This document shows, piece after piece, positions 47,663 through 59,352 of a stretch of 64,000 nt of DNA (the stretch's first letter is position 1; the number at the start of each line of letters is the position of its first letter). The DNA comes from Haberlea rhodopensis (lineage: Eukaryota > Streptophyta > Magnoliopsida > Lamiales > Gesneriaceae). The stretch lies in contig CAJQUN010000152.1 of NCBI GenBank assembly GCA_907163345.1, positions 434,001-498,000 on the forward strand, read 5' to 3'. The notes under the pieces were generated by a model that saw nothing but the letters and a program-made list of their open reading frames with translations, did no database searches and was not told the DNA's origin. Both the position numbers and the translations under genes were made by a program.

Positions 47663-49171
47663 TGTTGGGATATGCCCTAAGACAAGTCATTAGATGATTG
47701 TTTAAGACATACAATGTTTATAGTTTTATGAATGGCAATTCATTATTATATATTATTCTTTTAGCTGTGCATTGTGAATTAATATATATGTTAATGTCCT
47801 TAGAATAATATTGTATTATTCTTAAAGATGTCCCTAGTCAAATATTATCATGAATAGGGATAATGATAATACGTAGAGACTAGTATATGTTGATCGATGA
47901 ATTGTTCATTGATATGAGATATCAAATCAACATATGGGTACATGTTAGAGAACGATGTACTCGACAGACCCACCATGAGAATGCAACATGGATAGTTATA
48001 TGATCGTCATATGCAATTCTCATAGTGATAATAATGTATGAAATCCTTATGACTTGTGATCATCAGAGATCCCAACATAAGGAGTTATGTATCTTGATAT
48101 CGTCAAACGTTACCCGTAACAGGGTAATCTATAAAGGCGACTATTGGATACACTACGAATTATGTAGAGGGATGTTGACTGATCGAGATAGGATTTGTCC
48201 CTCCTATATAACAGGAGATGTGTTTGGCCCTTGATCAAGTGAGAACTAAAATGCATGGCCATGCTCGAATGAGTCGATATGAGATATCGAGCTTATTCGT
48301 TTATTCTAGTTCTACTTGGGGATCAAGAAATAAAGATTGGATATACGAGTATGACTATTCCATGACTCGTGTTCAATCTAAACACAAAGGACAAAGGGAT
48401 TAAGTTACATGATTAATATTATCACAAGTTCTAAAGGTTATGTCGAGTCATTGACATTCTCGTAATTTGGGTAGCATCGATGTGTTGCTAGATACCGCTC
48501 AATGCTTGCGACATAAAATGAGATTTTATGTCACTGCCAACATTACGAGATCCTATCGGGTCGCACAAAAGATTAAATCGAGAAGGGAAATTAAATTCAT
48601 GGGATGAATTAAATAATTAAGAGGAGACTTAATTAATAATCATATTGATTAATTAAATCATGGGCTTAAGCCCATGTGGCTTTATGAAAGCCTTTAATTA
48701 ATCATATATAATTTGTTAACAAGGTTTTAATTAGATTAAGACTTGATATAACACTTCATAAGAAAACCCTAAGCCAAGACACACGGCTGCAATCATTCTC
48801 GGCCGCACCATCATTCTCTTTCGGTTTCTTCATAGCAGAAGAGGGAAGAGTGATTTTGTGCCAATTTGATTGTGAATCAAAGTGTGGTTTTTTGGTTCCG
48901 GTTTAATATCTTGTCTAGCAACTTGATATTAAACAATCCCTTCACCCGATTTGATCGTGTGGATACCGTTGAGGCAAAACTCATTGAGTTTTGCTATTGA
49001 CTCGGAGAAGGCGTAGGACGTGGTGCTGCTCCGTGGATTCTGCTTCAAACACGCTACAAGGGTGAGACACTTGTAATTACTTAATCCGATATGATAACCT
49101 ATGTATAGATCCGGTGTTAGTAATCCTAAAATTTTATTCCGCTGCGTTGTATGCTCTGAGGATTACTTACA
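47663..49171 (+). repeat. 3' LTR of copia copy 1
   Basis: 1,509 bp, the same length as the 5' LTR, followed by the GTTGC target copy at 49,172-49,176. Confidence 0.93.
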
Positions 49172-50341
49172 GTTGCATGCATTTATCAAGTTTTGGTGGT
49201 AGGAATTGAGTTGTAGAAGGTGAACCATGGAGATAAGCTCAAAATTGTCACATTCTAAAATTTTCAGAGTCTGGCGATCGTTCGCGAGCCATGCGGCGAT
49301 CAATCGCCGTGACAAATGAAAAATTAAATCGGTGAAATACTTTGGCGATCGATCGCACTAGATATGGTGATCGCAGAAGAATAGAACATATTGGCAATCG
49401 ATCACGAGAGATTGGCGATCGATCGTGGAGAAGCAGAACTTTTTGGCGACTGATCGCGAGAAATTGGCGATTGATCGCGAGATGAATTTTTTTGAAAAGT
49501 GTTATATTTTCTTGGAATTTGATGGTGAAGCCTTATAACATTGTAATTGTTGATATTCATGGAGCACCATCACAGGGTACGGGTCAGAGAGGAGGTTAAG
49601 TGTCGAGTCCTGATTTTTTAGTTTTGGTACAACACGACAGTTACGTGTTGACGTACGAGTATTGATGCTACAGTCTTGATGTATGTATTGTTATGTGGTG
49701 ATGTCTATATACCTGTGATTGAGATATGAGATTGTTGTACATATTGTTATTAAGGCATATGATTGATGCAATGAGGCATGATGTCGTTGGGTATGAGAAA
49801 TGGTTGTTATAACATGTGATGACGGAAATATGATATGTGCTGCTAATATGTGACGTGAAGGCTGAAGGCCGAGCCACTGACATATTGAACGGAAAGACGA
49901 TATCATGTATGTCCCGTTATAACATGATGATGAAAATGAGACATGTCATGACATATTTGCATTGTGTGTTAGTGATGTATTGTACAGAAACAATCAAAGT
50001 AGAGATGTTAATGCTTATATATAGTATTTTGCATTCTTATTGATATTGGATTGTGATGATAACATTATCAATACTTATGGTGTGTGGTTTTTTCTGTAGG
50101 GACTCATAGATGGTGAGGCCGGGATTGAGAGTCTATCTTCTGCTGTTAGGCGCATTACTGATTGAGAGATGAGCTTATTAGGAGTTTATGACATGTAAAT
50201 TATGTAAATTATGTCATGTTTGAAACTAATGTAATAACTGACATAGTAATACTCTTAGTAAGTGTGAGTTTTATCTTAATCCCATTTTATATATGTGCAA
50301 TGATGTGACACGCATTGAGGATTAAGTAACGAGGCCCCCCA
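49172..50341 (+). repeat. Chromovirus 5' LTR, second part
   Basis: Resumes TTGCATGCATTTATCAAG and matches the 3' LTR from about 55,350 to 55,966. It holds the GCGATCGATCGC array and ends near CCCCCCA at 50,341, four bases before the primer site. Confidence 0.85.
49271..49482. repeat. GCGATCGATCGC palindrome array in 5' LTR
   Basis: About eight units of TTGGCGATCGATCGCGAGA type, spaced 25-40 bases, some decayed (GATTGATCGC, GATCAATCGC). The matching array in the 3' LTR is at 55,451-55,637. Confidence 0.85.
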
Positions 50342-50345
50342 TTAG

Positions 50346-50357
50346 TGGTATTAGAGC
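50346..50357 (+). promoter_or_regulatory. Primer-binding site of the chromovirus
   Basis: TGGTATTAGAGC, one base off the usual TGGTATCAGAGC complement of initiator tRNA-Met. Confidence 0.75.
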
Positions 50358-50512
50358 AATGGTTAGATGATTGTGGTGAACGAGGGTAGATGAAGTGAAA
50401 TATGGAGATGCCTATTCACTTTAAAGCATGTTTATGTTTTTGTTGTAGTATATGATGTTATATTACCATGCTTTATGCATTTGAATATTATTGTTAACCC
50501 TTGAAGTGCAGC

Positions 50513-53500
50513 ATGACAGCTAGAATACCTGTGAATCCTCAAGAAGAAGTTGGGGATGCTATGAGTGTGAATGCTAGTGTTGGTTTTGTTCTTGTACCAC
50601 CACCACCAGTAGGCCAAGGGCCAGTGGAACCGATGTTGTTACCTGGGGAATTGACATTGACTCAGTTTCTCAGTTACCAGCCGCCTCGATTTGAGAGTAC
50701 TGAATATGGTGAGCAAGCTGAGGAATGGTTAGAGAGCATATAACAGATATTTGTGTCATCACCGTGTGCAGACAATGATTGAACTAAGAGCTCAACGACA
50801 GACTGTAGACTGAGATGCCTTTAGAAGCCGATTTTTAGATCGTTATTTCTCAATTGCAGTCAGACAGTTGAAGGAAACTGAGTTTGCAAGTCTGAAGCAA
50901 GGTACTATGAAGGTAGCTGATTATGCCTTATAGTACTCATCTTTATTATGATATGTGCCTCATATAACTGCAAACACCAAAGCCAAGATCAGATATTTTG
51001 TAAAGGGACCAAGGCCTGAGTTATTTGATATGGTTATCTCTAAAACCCTACATTCTTTGAGGAAACACTGACCAGGACAGATATGGCGGAAATATGAATT
51101 GGTGCATATAAAGATGTAGGTCAATCTCAAAAACCTACATCAGATAGCATAAGACCCAGAGGAGAACAATTCAAACCATCACGATGAGGTGCATCATCCT
51201 CGAGATTCAGCGGTAAGAGATTTGATAATCGGAGAGGTGGTGAACGATTCAATAAAGGACAGTCGCAGGGAAACAGTACCACAAGATTGAAATGTTTTAA
51301 TTGTGGAGGGTCACACTATAAGAGAGATTGTCCGCAAACAGATGATCCATTTTGTTTTGGATGTGGTAGGACATGTCACATTATGCGGGAATGTTCTCAT
51401 GCTGGAGGGCAACATAACAGATGTAATGTGTCAGAAAGCACAACGCAACAGAGACCACAATGTATACCACGCACAGTTGGGGACAAAGAGCAGGGCCGCC
51501 CAATGTTCAGGTGTATGCACTGAACAAGAAGCAAGAAGAGACAGCTTTTGATGATGTGATAACTGGTAAGTGTCACTTATTTACTTATCTTGTTTTACTG
51601 TTAATTGATATTGGTTTCTCTCATTCTTTCATTTCAAAGAATTTTGTTGAGCGGTATCATATTTGCTCGTCTCCACTGATGACGGCTCTGTATGTCTCGA
51701 CACCCATGGGAAATAATGTTATAGCTGGTCAAATTATTTATGACTGTTTTATTCAGATTGATGAATATGTGATACATGCAGACTTGATTATGTTGGATAT
51801 GACTGATTTTGATTATATCAATGGTATTAATGTATTGAGTGGATTGTTGTCAGAAAACGGTTCATTTTCAGTTTGAACAGGGAACTCAATGGATCTTCTA
51901 TGGGCAGGGATCTCGTACAAAGATCCTATTGGTATCTGCTATTCGGATGTCACATTTGTTAGAATGTCGACATACATGATATTTGATTTATGCTATTGAT
52001 ATGGTTGAGAAGAAAACAGAGAAACGAATAGAGGATATACATGTAGTAGCAGAGTATGTGGATGTATTTCCAGATGAGATTCTTGGATCCACCAAGTCGT
52101 GAGGTGGAATTTGAAATTGAATTGATATCTGGTACCTCTGCTATTTCTAGAGCACCATACAAAATGGCACCAACTGAACTGAGAGAACTGAAAACAGTTG
52201 CAGTATTTACTTGTCAAGGGATACATACGCCCTAGTGTATCGCCTTGGGGTGCTCCAATTTTGTTTGTGAATAAGAAGGATGGATTAATGCGACTGTGCA
52301 TTGACTAGAGACAATTGAACAAGGTAACAATTAAGAATAAATACCCTCTTCCACGTATTGATGATTTATTTGATCAGTTACAGGGATCTACGATCTACTC
52401 TAAGATTGATTTGAGATCAAGATATCATCAAATACGTGTTAAGGAAGACGATGTACAAAAGACAACACTCAGGACTCGATATGGGCATTATGAATATTCA
52501 GTGATGCCATTTTGAGTGACTAATGCTCCAGATGTCTTTATGAGTTTGATGAATAGAGTATTTCATGAATACATTGATCAATTTGTGATTGTTTTTTATT
52601 GATGATATACTGATATATTCTAGGAGTGAAGCAGAACATGTCCAACATCTGCATATGGTGTTGCAAAATTTAAGACAGAACCACCTATATGCCAAACTCA
52701 GCAAATGTAAGTTTTGGTTGCATAGTGTGGTGCTCTTAGGACATGTAATCTCCAAAGAAGATATATCAGTGGATCCAAAGAAGATGGAAGCATTATTGAA
52801 TTGGTCAGCGCTTACTTCTGTGCCAGAGGTCCGTAGTTTCTTGGGTTTAGCAGGCTATTACAGGCTTTTCAAAGATTGCTAAAACACTGACACAGTTAAC
52901 ACAGAAAGGAGTACCTTTCATATGGTCAGATGCATGTAAGCATAGTTTTCAGGAATTGGAACATCGGTTGACAACTGCTCCGGTGTTGATAATTCCATCA
53001 GAACATGAACGGTTTGCACTATATACTGATGCATCTTTACTTGGTTTAGGTTGTGTATTGATGCAGGATAAACATGTTGTGGCATATGCATCAAGACGAT
53101 TGAAGCCACATGATATAAAGTATCCAGTTCATGATCTTGAATTGCCAGCCATAGTCTTTGCCTTGAAGATACGTCGACACTACTTATATGGTACGTCTTT
53201 TATCATATATACGGATCATAAGAGTTTAAAATTCTTATTCACTCAAGTACGATACAAAGGAGATGATGGATATCTTGAAAGACTATGATTGTGAGATCGA
53301 ATATCATCCAGGAAAAGCAAATCTGACAGCTGATGCTTTGAGTCGAAATGTGAAATACACTGCCAATGATATGATTCAATTGTCAGCTTTGATGATGTCT
53401 TGTTGTACTCTGGGATATGAATTTGATACAGTTACAATGTCATTACGGGTATCAACATTGTTGGTTGAACCTGATATCTTTGAGAATACCAGAACAACAC

Positions 53501-54543
53501 AAAACACTGATGATGAAGTACAAACATGGAAATAGATGATAGCTCAAGGAAAGACATCTCAGTTTGTAGTGGCAAACGATGGGAGCGTGAGATATGAAAA
53601 GTGTTGGGTAGTTCCTGCTACATCTGGACTACGCCAAGAACTACTACAACGTGCTCATTGTAGTAGATATAATATACATCCTCGAGGAAAGAAAATGTAC
53701 AAAGAGTTGCATACACGGTGGAAACGCATGAAACATGATGTGATTGATTTTGTCAAGAAATGTTTGATCTGTCAACAGGTTAAAGCAGCAAGACAAAGGC
53801 CATGAGGTGAATTGATGAGTTTAGAAATTCCTATATGGAAATGGGAGTATATCACTATGGATTTTGTTACCCATTTACCAAGGACATCTTCTGATTTTGA
53901 TGCCATTTGGGTTATAGTTGACAGACTAACAAATGTGGCTCATTTCATACCTTACAGTATGATGTATACCTATTTGAGGATGGCTCAATTGTAAATTTGA
54001 GAAATAGTGAGATTAACGAAGCAGGAATACAAAGGCCTCTTGAATTTCAAGTTGGTGACAAAGTATTTTTGAAAATATCACCTTTCAAAGGTGTATTACG
54101 GTTTGGTATGCTGGGAAAGTTGTCACCGCGATATGTTGGTCCATATGAGGTGTTGCAAGGTATTTGTACATTGACATATAGGTTGGTAATGCTGCCGTTT
54201 TTAATTGGTATTCATTATGTATTTCATGTTTCAATATCGAGAAAGTACGGACCAGTTGCATCTGTCTGAAGTACAGTTGGATACATATGTGTCGTATGTG
54301 GAACGACCAGTCAGAATATTGGGTCGAGCAGAGTGTCAGTTGAAAAGTAAAGTGATACCAATGGTTAAAGTACAGTGGGATATGCGGGGTGTCGATGAGG
54401 GAACATGGGAGACGGAGCAGCATATGATGCAGCAGTATCCTGAGTTGTTTTCTGATATGTTTAGTTTATGTTTTCGTTATACTGCTGGTGAGTATTCATA
54501 TTACTGCAATCTTGATATGTTGAGTATGTATTTCTTATTGTAG
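50513..54543 (+). pseudogene. Chromovirus gag-pol, broken
   Basis: Gag from ATG 50513 (FLSYQPPRFESTEYGEQAEE), stop at 50,741, decayed to zinc knuckles at 51,290-51,400 (CFNCGGSHYKRDC and CFGCGRTCHIMREC). Protease at 51,590-51,870 reads IDIGFSHSFISKNFV where D-T/S-G is expected. Reverse transcriptase at 52,060-52,870: IKNKYPLPRIDDLFDQL, IYSKIDLRSRYHQIRV, and an FIDDILIYSR box (YxDD type) after a frameshift near 52,590. RNase H at 52,990-53,230: LYTDASLLGLGCVLMQ and YTDHKSLKFLF. Integrase zinc region at 53,660-53,800 (CLICQQVKAARQRP) and the start of the core (WEYITMDFVTHLPRT). Most of the core after IVDRLTNVAHFIP is deleted, and 53,998 on is already the C-terminal GPYEVLQ region. A chromodomain-like end (VERPVRILGRAE, VKVQWDMRGVDEGTWETE) runs to about 54,470. 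At least eight breaks. Confidence 0.9.
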
Positions 54544-54603
54544 TCTTATTTCGTTTTTGATTCAATTTCGAGGATGAATTTTGTTAGTAGGAGAGAATTG
54601 CAA

Positions 54604-55966
54604 TGCCTAGTTATGAATTATGCATGATTGTGAACGTGATTAGTGAGTATTTATGAGATAATTACGAACTGATGTGGACTCGAGTTCGGGTTGAATCGAG
54701 TACGAGGAACTACATGAAGTGTGGTTATATGGCAAATGGACATGATAGTTCAATTTGATATAAGAACATATGTGACTAAATGAAATGTGATCAAGTGGGA
54801 AGTTTTATATGGAGTTGGTATCAACCATGTTTGATTATGTTGATTATGCAATTACTATATTAAGTTATGGAATAAGTTATGGGTACATGGTTAAGTAGTA
54901 GTTTTACATGAAGACATTGATTTATTGCATGATAAAACATGGAAGTATGTGGTGTATGACTTGAGATGTATATATAATACAAATCAAATTATTAATCACA
55001 TAGGACACCAAAACACACCAAGAAATCTCTACAAAAACTCATTCCAAACCCTTGTTTCCTTTTGCACTCCTTTCTTGGGGTTGAGCTTGGAATAAAAGGG
55101 AAACTTGTTGTGAACTAGAAGTTGGATCTATCTGGTAATAATTATGTGTTTAAGTTTGATTTGTTTTTCATTAAGTTGCCTTTCCTGCTGCTGAAGGTTT
55201 CAATGTTTTCTTTTTCTTCCTGGTGGATTCTTCTATGTTATGTGTTGGTTTAAGTTGGAGTGTAGATATCAAAGTGGTAGCTTTTGAATTAATATGAGAT
55301 ATCATGCAAGGAATTGAGTTGTTTGGTTAAGGAAACATACTCATACAATGATGTTGCATGCATTTATCAAGCTTTGGTGGTAGGAATTGAGTTGTAGAAG
55401 GTGAACCATGGAGATAAGCTCAAAATCGCCATATTCTGAAATTTTCAGAGTTTGGCGATCGATCGCGAGCCATGCGGAAATTAAATAAGTGAAACACATT
55501 GGCGAACAATCGCCTGAGATATGGTGATCACTGAAGAACAAAACATATTGGCGATCGACCGCGAGAGATTGTCGATCGATCGCGGAGAAGCTGAACTTTT
55601 TGGCGATTGATCGCGAGAAATTGGTGATCAATCGCGAGGATGAAAATTTTAAAAAATGTTACATTTTCCTAGAATTTGATGGTGAAGCCTTATAACATTG
55701 TAATTGTTGATATTCATGTAGCACCATCACAGGGTACGGGTCAGAGAGGAGGTTAAGTGTCGAGTCCTGATTTTTTAGTTTTTGTACAACACGACAGGTA
55801 CGTGTTGACGTACGAGTATTGATGTACAGGCTTGATGTATGTATTGTTATGTGGTGATGTCTATATACCTGTGATTGAGATATAAGATTGTTGTACATAT
55901 TGTTATTAAGGCATATGATTGATGCCGTGAGGCATGATGCCGTTGGGCATGAGAAATGGTTGTTAT
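54604..55966 (+). repeat. Chromovirus 3' LTR, part left of copia copy 2
   Basis: Starts TGCCTAGTTATG like the 5' LTR. It includes the GATC array at 55,451-55,637 and ends in GGTTGTTAT. The uninterrupted homologue at 49,803-49,812 continues AACATGTG, which shows where copy 2 inserted. Confidence 0.88.
55451..55637. repeat. GCGATCGATCGC palindrome array in 3' LTR
   Basis: Same array as at 49,271-49,482, with several units changed (for example GAACAATCGCC, GATCGACCGCG) and one stretch of about 25-30 bp lost. Confidence 0.85.
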
Positions 55967-57480
55967 TGTTGGGATATGCCCTAAGACACATCATTAGATG
56001 ATTGTTTATGACATACAATGTAATATGATTTTATGAATGGCAATTCATTATTATATATTATTCTTTTAACTGTGCAATGTGAATTAATATATATGTTAAT
56101 GTCCTTAGAATAATATTGTATTATTCTTAAAGATGTCCCTAGTCAAGTATTATCATGAAAAGGGATAATGATAATACGTTGAGACTAGTATGTGTTGATC
56201 GATGAATTGTTCATTGATATGAGATATCAAATCAACATATAGGTACATGTTAGAGAACGATGTACTGGACAGACCCACCATGAGAATGCAACATGGATAG
56301 TTATATGATCGTCATATGCAATTCTCATAGTGATAATAATGTATGTAAGCCTTACGACTTGTGATCATCAGAGATCCCAACATAAGGAGTTATGTATCTT
56401 GATATCGTCAAACGTTACCCGTAACAGGGTATACTATAAAGGCGACTATTGGATACACTACGAATTATGTAGAGGGATGTTGACTGATCGAGATAGGATT
56501 TGTCCCTCCTATATAACAGGAGATGTGTTAGGCCCTTGATCAAGTGAGAACTAAAATGCATGGCCATACTCGAATGAGTCGATATGAGATATCGAGCTTA
56601 TTCGTTTATTCTAGTTCTACTTGGGGATCAAGAAATAAAGATTGAATATACGAGTATGACTATTCCATGACTCGTGTTCAATCTAAACACAAAGGACAAA
56701 GGGATTAAGTTACATGATTAATATTATCACAAATTCTAAAGGTTATGTCGAGTCATTGACATTCTTGTAATTTGGGTAGCATTGATGTGTTGCTAGATAC
56801 CGCTCAATGCTTGCGACATAAAATGAGATTTTATGTCACTGCCAACATTACAAGATCCTATCGGGTCGCACAAAAGATTAAATCGAGAAGGGAAATTAAA
56901 TTCATTGGATGAATTAATTAATTAAGAAGAGTCTTAATTAAGTGATTAAAAGGTTTTAATTAAATCATGGGTTTGGGCCCATAAGACTTTAAGAAAGTCT
57001 TGAACCTTAATTAAAAGCCTTTTAATATAAATACAAGGTTATGATTTAATTGTAAGACACAACTTCATATCATTCAACCTAAAAACCAAGCAAGACACAC
57101 GGCCTCCAAAACCAACAAAAGAGCTCTCGGCTTCTTCATCATAGCCGAAGAGAATTTGTGATTTTTGGGCGTGACTTTCGATTTAGAATCGAGTGTCTTT
57201 CTTGTTCCGGTTTAATAACTTGTCTAGCAACTTGTTATTAAACTATCCCTTCACCCGATTTGATCGTGTGGATACCGTTGAGGCAAAACTCATTGAGTTT
57301 TGCTAGTGACTCGGAGAAGGCGTAGGACGTGGTGCTGCTCCGTGGATTCTGCTTCAAACACGCTACAAGGGTAAGACACTTGTAATTCCTTTATCTGATA
57401 TGAATCCTATGTATAGATCTGCTGGTTAGTAATCCATAAAATTTTATTCCGCTGCGTTGTATGCTCTTGGATTACTTACA
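55967..57480 (+). repeat. 5' LTR of copia copy 2
   Basis: About 1,514 bp, TG...CA. From about 56,940 to 57,180 it differs strongly from copy 1's LTR. It has its own TATA-like TTTTAATATAAATACAAGG at 57,024 and a different transcript start region. The rest is closely similar. Confidence 0.92.
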
Positions 57481-57481
57481 G

Positions 57482-57493
57482 TGGTATCAGAGC
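57482..57493 (+). promoter_or_regulatory. Primer-binding site of copia copy 2
   Basis: TGGTATCAGAGC, same position relative to the LTR end as in copy 1. Confidence 0.92.
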
Positions 57494-57719
57494 CGTGTAC
57501 AAGGCTCATATCGGATTTATGTGATTAAATTGTGTTAATCATATTAGAATTAATATTGCATGCTATTTAAAACTGTATGAACATATATGATATGTTAATA
57601 GTTAGTTTATGAAAATCATCGTAAAATTGTATTTGATATAATTAGGCGAATATCGAACCATATGTCACAAGTTTTCGGCCATCACCATCACAAATGACAC
57701 CACGGCTAGCCACATGAGG

Positions 57720-58192
57720 GCTAGGGTTTTTCGAACCCTTGGCTCGAGATGGTTTAGTCGTTGTGGCTAATAATTGTGCATGGAAGTGTCGAAAATTAAT
57801 TAGGGTTTAGAACCCATTGGACGTGACGGCTAGCTCATGACGGCTAGGGTTTCGAACCCTAGTAGCCGTGCATGGCTCGGCCATCATCGCCTATTTTTCT
57901 TAAGTTTTGAGACGTGGATGAGTTTTGAACTCTTTGACTCGATAATGGTTCACGCATGCATGGATTAGTAACTTTACCACATGAGAGCAAGGTTTTTCGA
58001 ACCCTTAGCTCGAGATGGTTGAGCCAACCCCGTGCATGGCCTGACCGTGACTCGTGGCTAACAAATTCCGGCGTTTCAAACAAGATGGCTTGATAAAATT
58101 CCATAAGGGTGCGAGGCGGCTGGGGTTTGGAACCCTAGCGCCGCCGCCGCTCGAGACATGGCTCGGCCATGGGCTAGGGTTTCGAACCCTAG
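57720..58192. repeat. Cluster of CTAGGGTTTCGAACCCTAG palindromes in leader, copy 2
   Basis: Perfect at 57,844-57,862 and 58,174-58,192. Variants stand at about 57,720, 57,801, 57,983 and 58,119. The intervening sequence differs from copy 1 up to about 58,080, yet the motif recurs. Confidence 0.85.
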
Positions 58193-59352
58193 GCCCACTA
58201 TTGGTCCAGCCGTGTGCTTCATGGTTCGAACCATGGTGGTTCGTGTCTTAGTCGCTTTAGTTCGTGGCATGTGATGTCCCGAGCGTACGATAATTTTTCA
58301 AAAATTATTTTACAGTTTTAATTAGAATTAAATTTAAAATGTTTAGAATTTAATTAATTAAATGTTAATGCATGCTTTATGTGTTGTTTGAGCATGGTGC
58401 GTGGTTATAGCCCTTTGACCTATTAGATAGGATTTGTGGATGTTTGTAATGTATAATACGACCTGCGTGTCGTGCCTTCTCTATTTCATTCTAAATGTAA
58501 TCCCTCCCCTATGTTCCCCTCGAATGTGAATCGAGGAATTCTATATCTTGTAAATAGTGTAGTTTATTTTATTGATGATGATCAATGAAGATGGAGCATC
58601 GTGCCGGGATGAGGAGGCCATTCACAAATTGGAGCCAAAGGAAGGTGCTTGTGAAGTTACCTTAGGTTGACTCATAGGATTTTCTCATTGGCTTGAGAAA
58701 ATCATTAGTATGGGCTATAACCATGTCACGTTTAATTATGTATGTTGATGCATGATTTATCTTATGTTTTAGTTTGATAATAGTATTACACATATATGTA
58801 GATATGTATACAACTATATGTAGTGGACATATTTTAAATTATCAAATTAATCATGAGATCAATAAATCCCTCTAAAATATTAAGTTTGAGATGCCTTCCA
58901 AAATAAAAGTACTCGTCAATAACTTCGATTGTACATGTGTGGGTTTGCCAAAGCAAAGCACCGTGGCAATCTTAGTAAGGCGCGAAAGGATAAAAGTGAT
59001 ATCCGTTATACTTTAATTGGGTACGACTTAACTAGGTTATCTCAATAGGATTGGGAACCTAGAGGCATGGGTTGGATTATAATTCATTTGATGAATTGAA
59101 CAAAGTGTTGTTCGTCCAACTATCCAAGAATTATATGTGATGTAATTGACAAAGTGTTGTCTACCTAAATAACCGAGTCTTGGGCGATTAGCCAAAGCTA
59201 ACTCAAGATTAAGTGAAATATGGATCTTGGCCCAGTAAAGGTTTTGAGGGTTGATATTTTTAAACAAAATAGTGGGAGTATCATTTAATATAAGACCATG
59301 TTAAATGATTTAAATCATAAACTTATTTTGCATACTTATATTGTAGATATCC
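58193..59352 (+). other. Leader of copia copy 2, remainder
   Basis: Nearly the same as 42,809-43,969 of copy 1. No gene in it. Confidence 0.6.

Larger units (their letters stand above)
40582..49171 (+). mobile_element. Ty1/copia retrotransposon copy 1, structurally complete
   Basis: 8,590 bp. LTRs 40,582-42,090 and 47,663-49,171 are both exactly 1,509 bp, start TGTTGGGATATG and end GATTACTTACA. I count about 17 differences by eye (near 1%), so the insertion is young. Primer site TGGTATCAGAGC at 42,092, polypurine tract AAGTGGGAGATT at 47,651, 5-bp target duplication GTTGC. The coding region has one frameshift and has lost most of RNase H, so this copy cannot move by itself, although LTR signals for transcription and RNA use appear intact. 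Confidence 0.95.
39941..55966 (+). mobile_element. Ty3 chromovirus retrotransposon, both LTRs split by later copia insertions
   Basis: The 5' LTR starts TGCCTAGTTATGAATTATGC at 39,941, is interrupted at 40,581/49,172 by copia copy 1, and ends near 50,341 (total about 1,806 bp). A primer-binding-like TGGTATTAGAGC follows at 50,346. Gag-pol remnants run 50,513-54,543. A purine-rich AGTAGGAGAGAATTG precedes the 3' LTR at 54,604, which matches the 5' copy until copia copy 2 interrupts at 55,966. The rest of the 3' LTR lies beyond the window. A chromodomain-like C-terminus marks it as a chromovirus (Tekay/Reina-like). It sits inside the old copia element; its left 5-bp flank is TAGAA. Confidence 0.88.
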
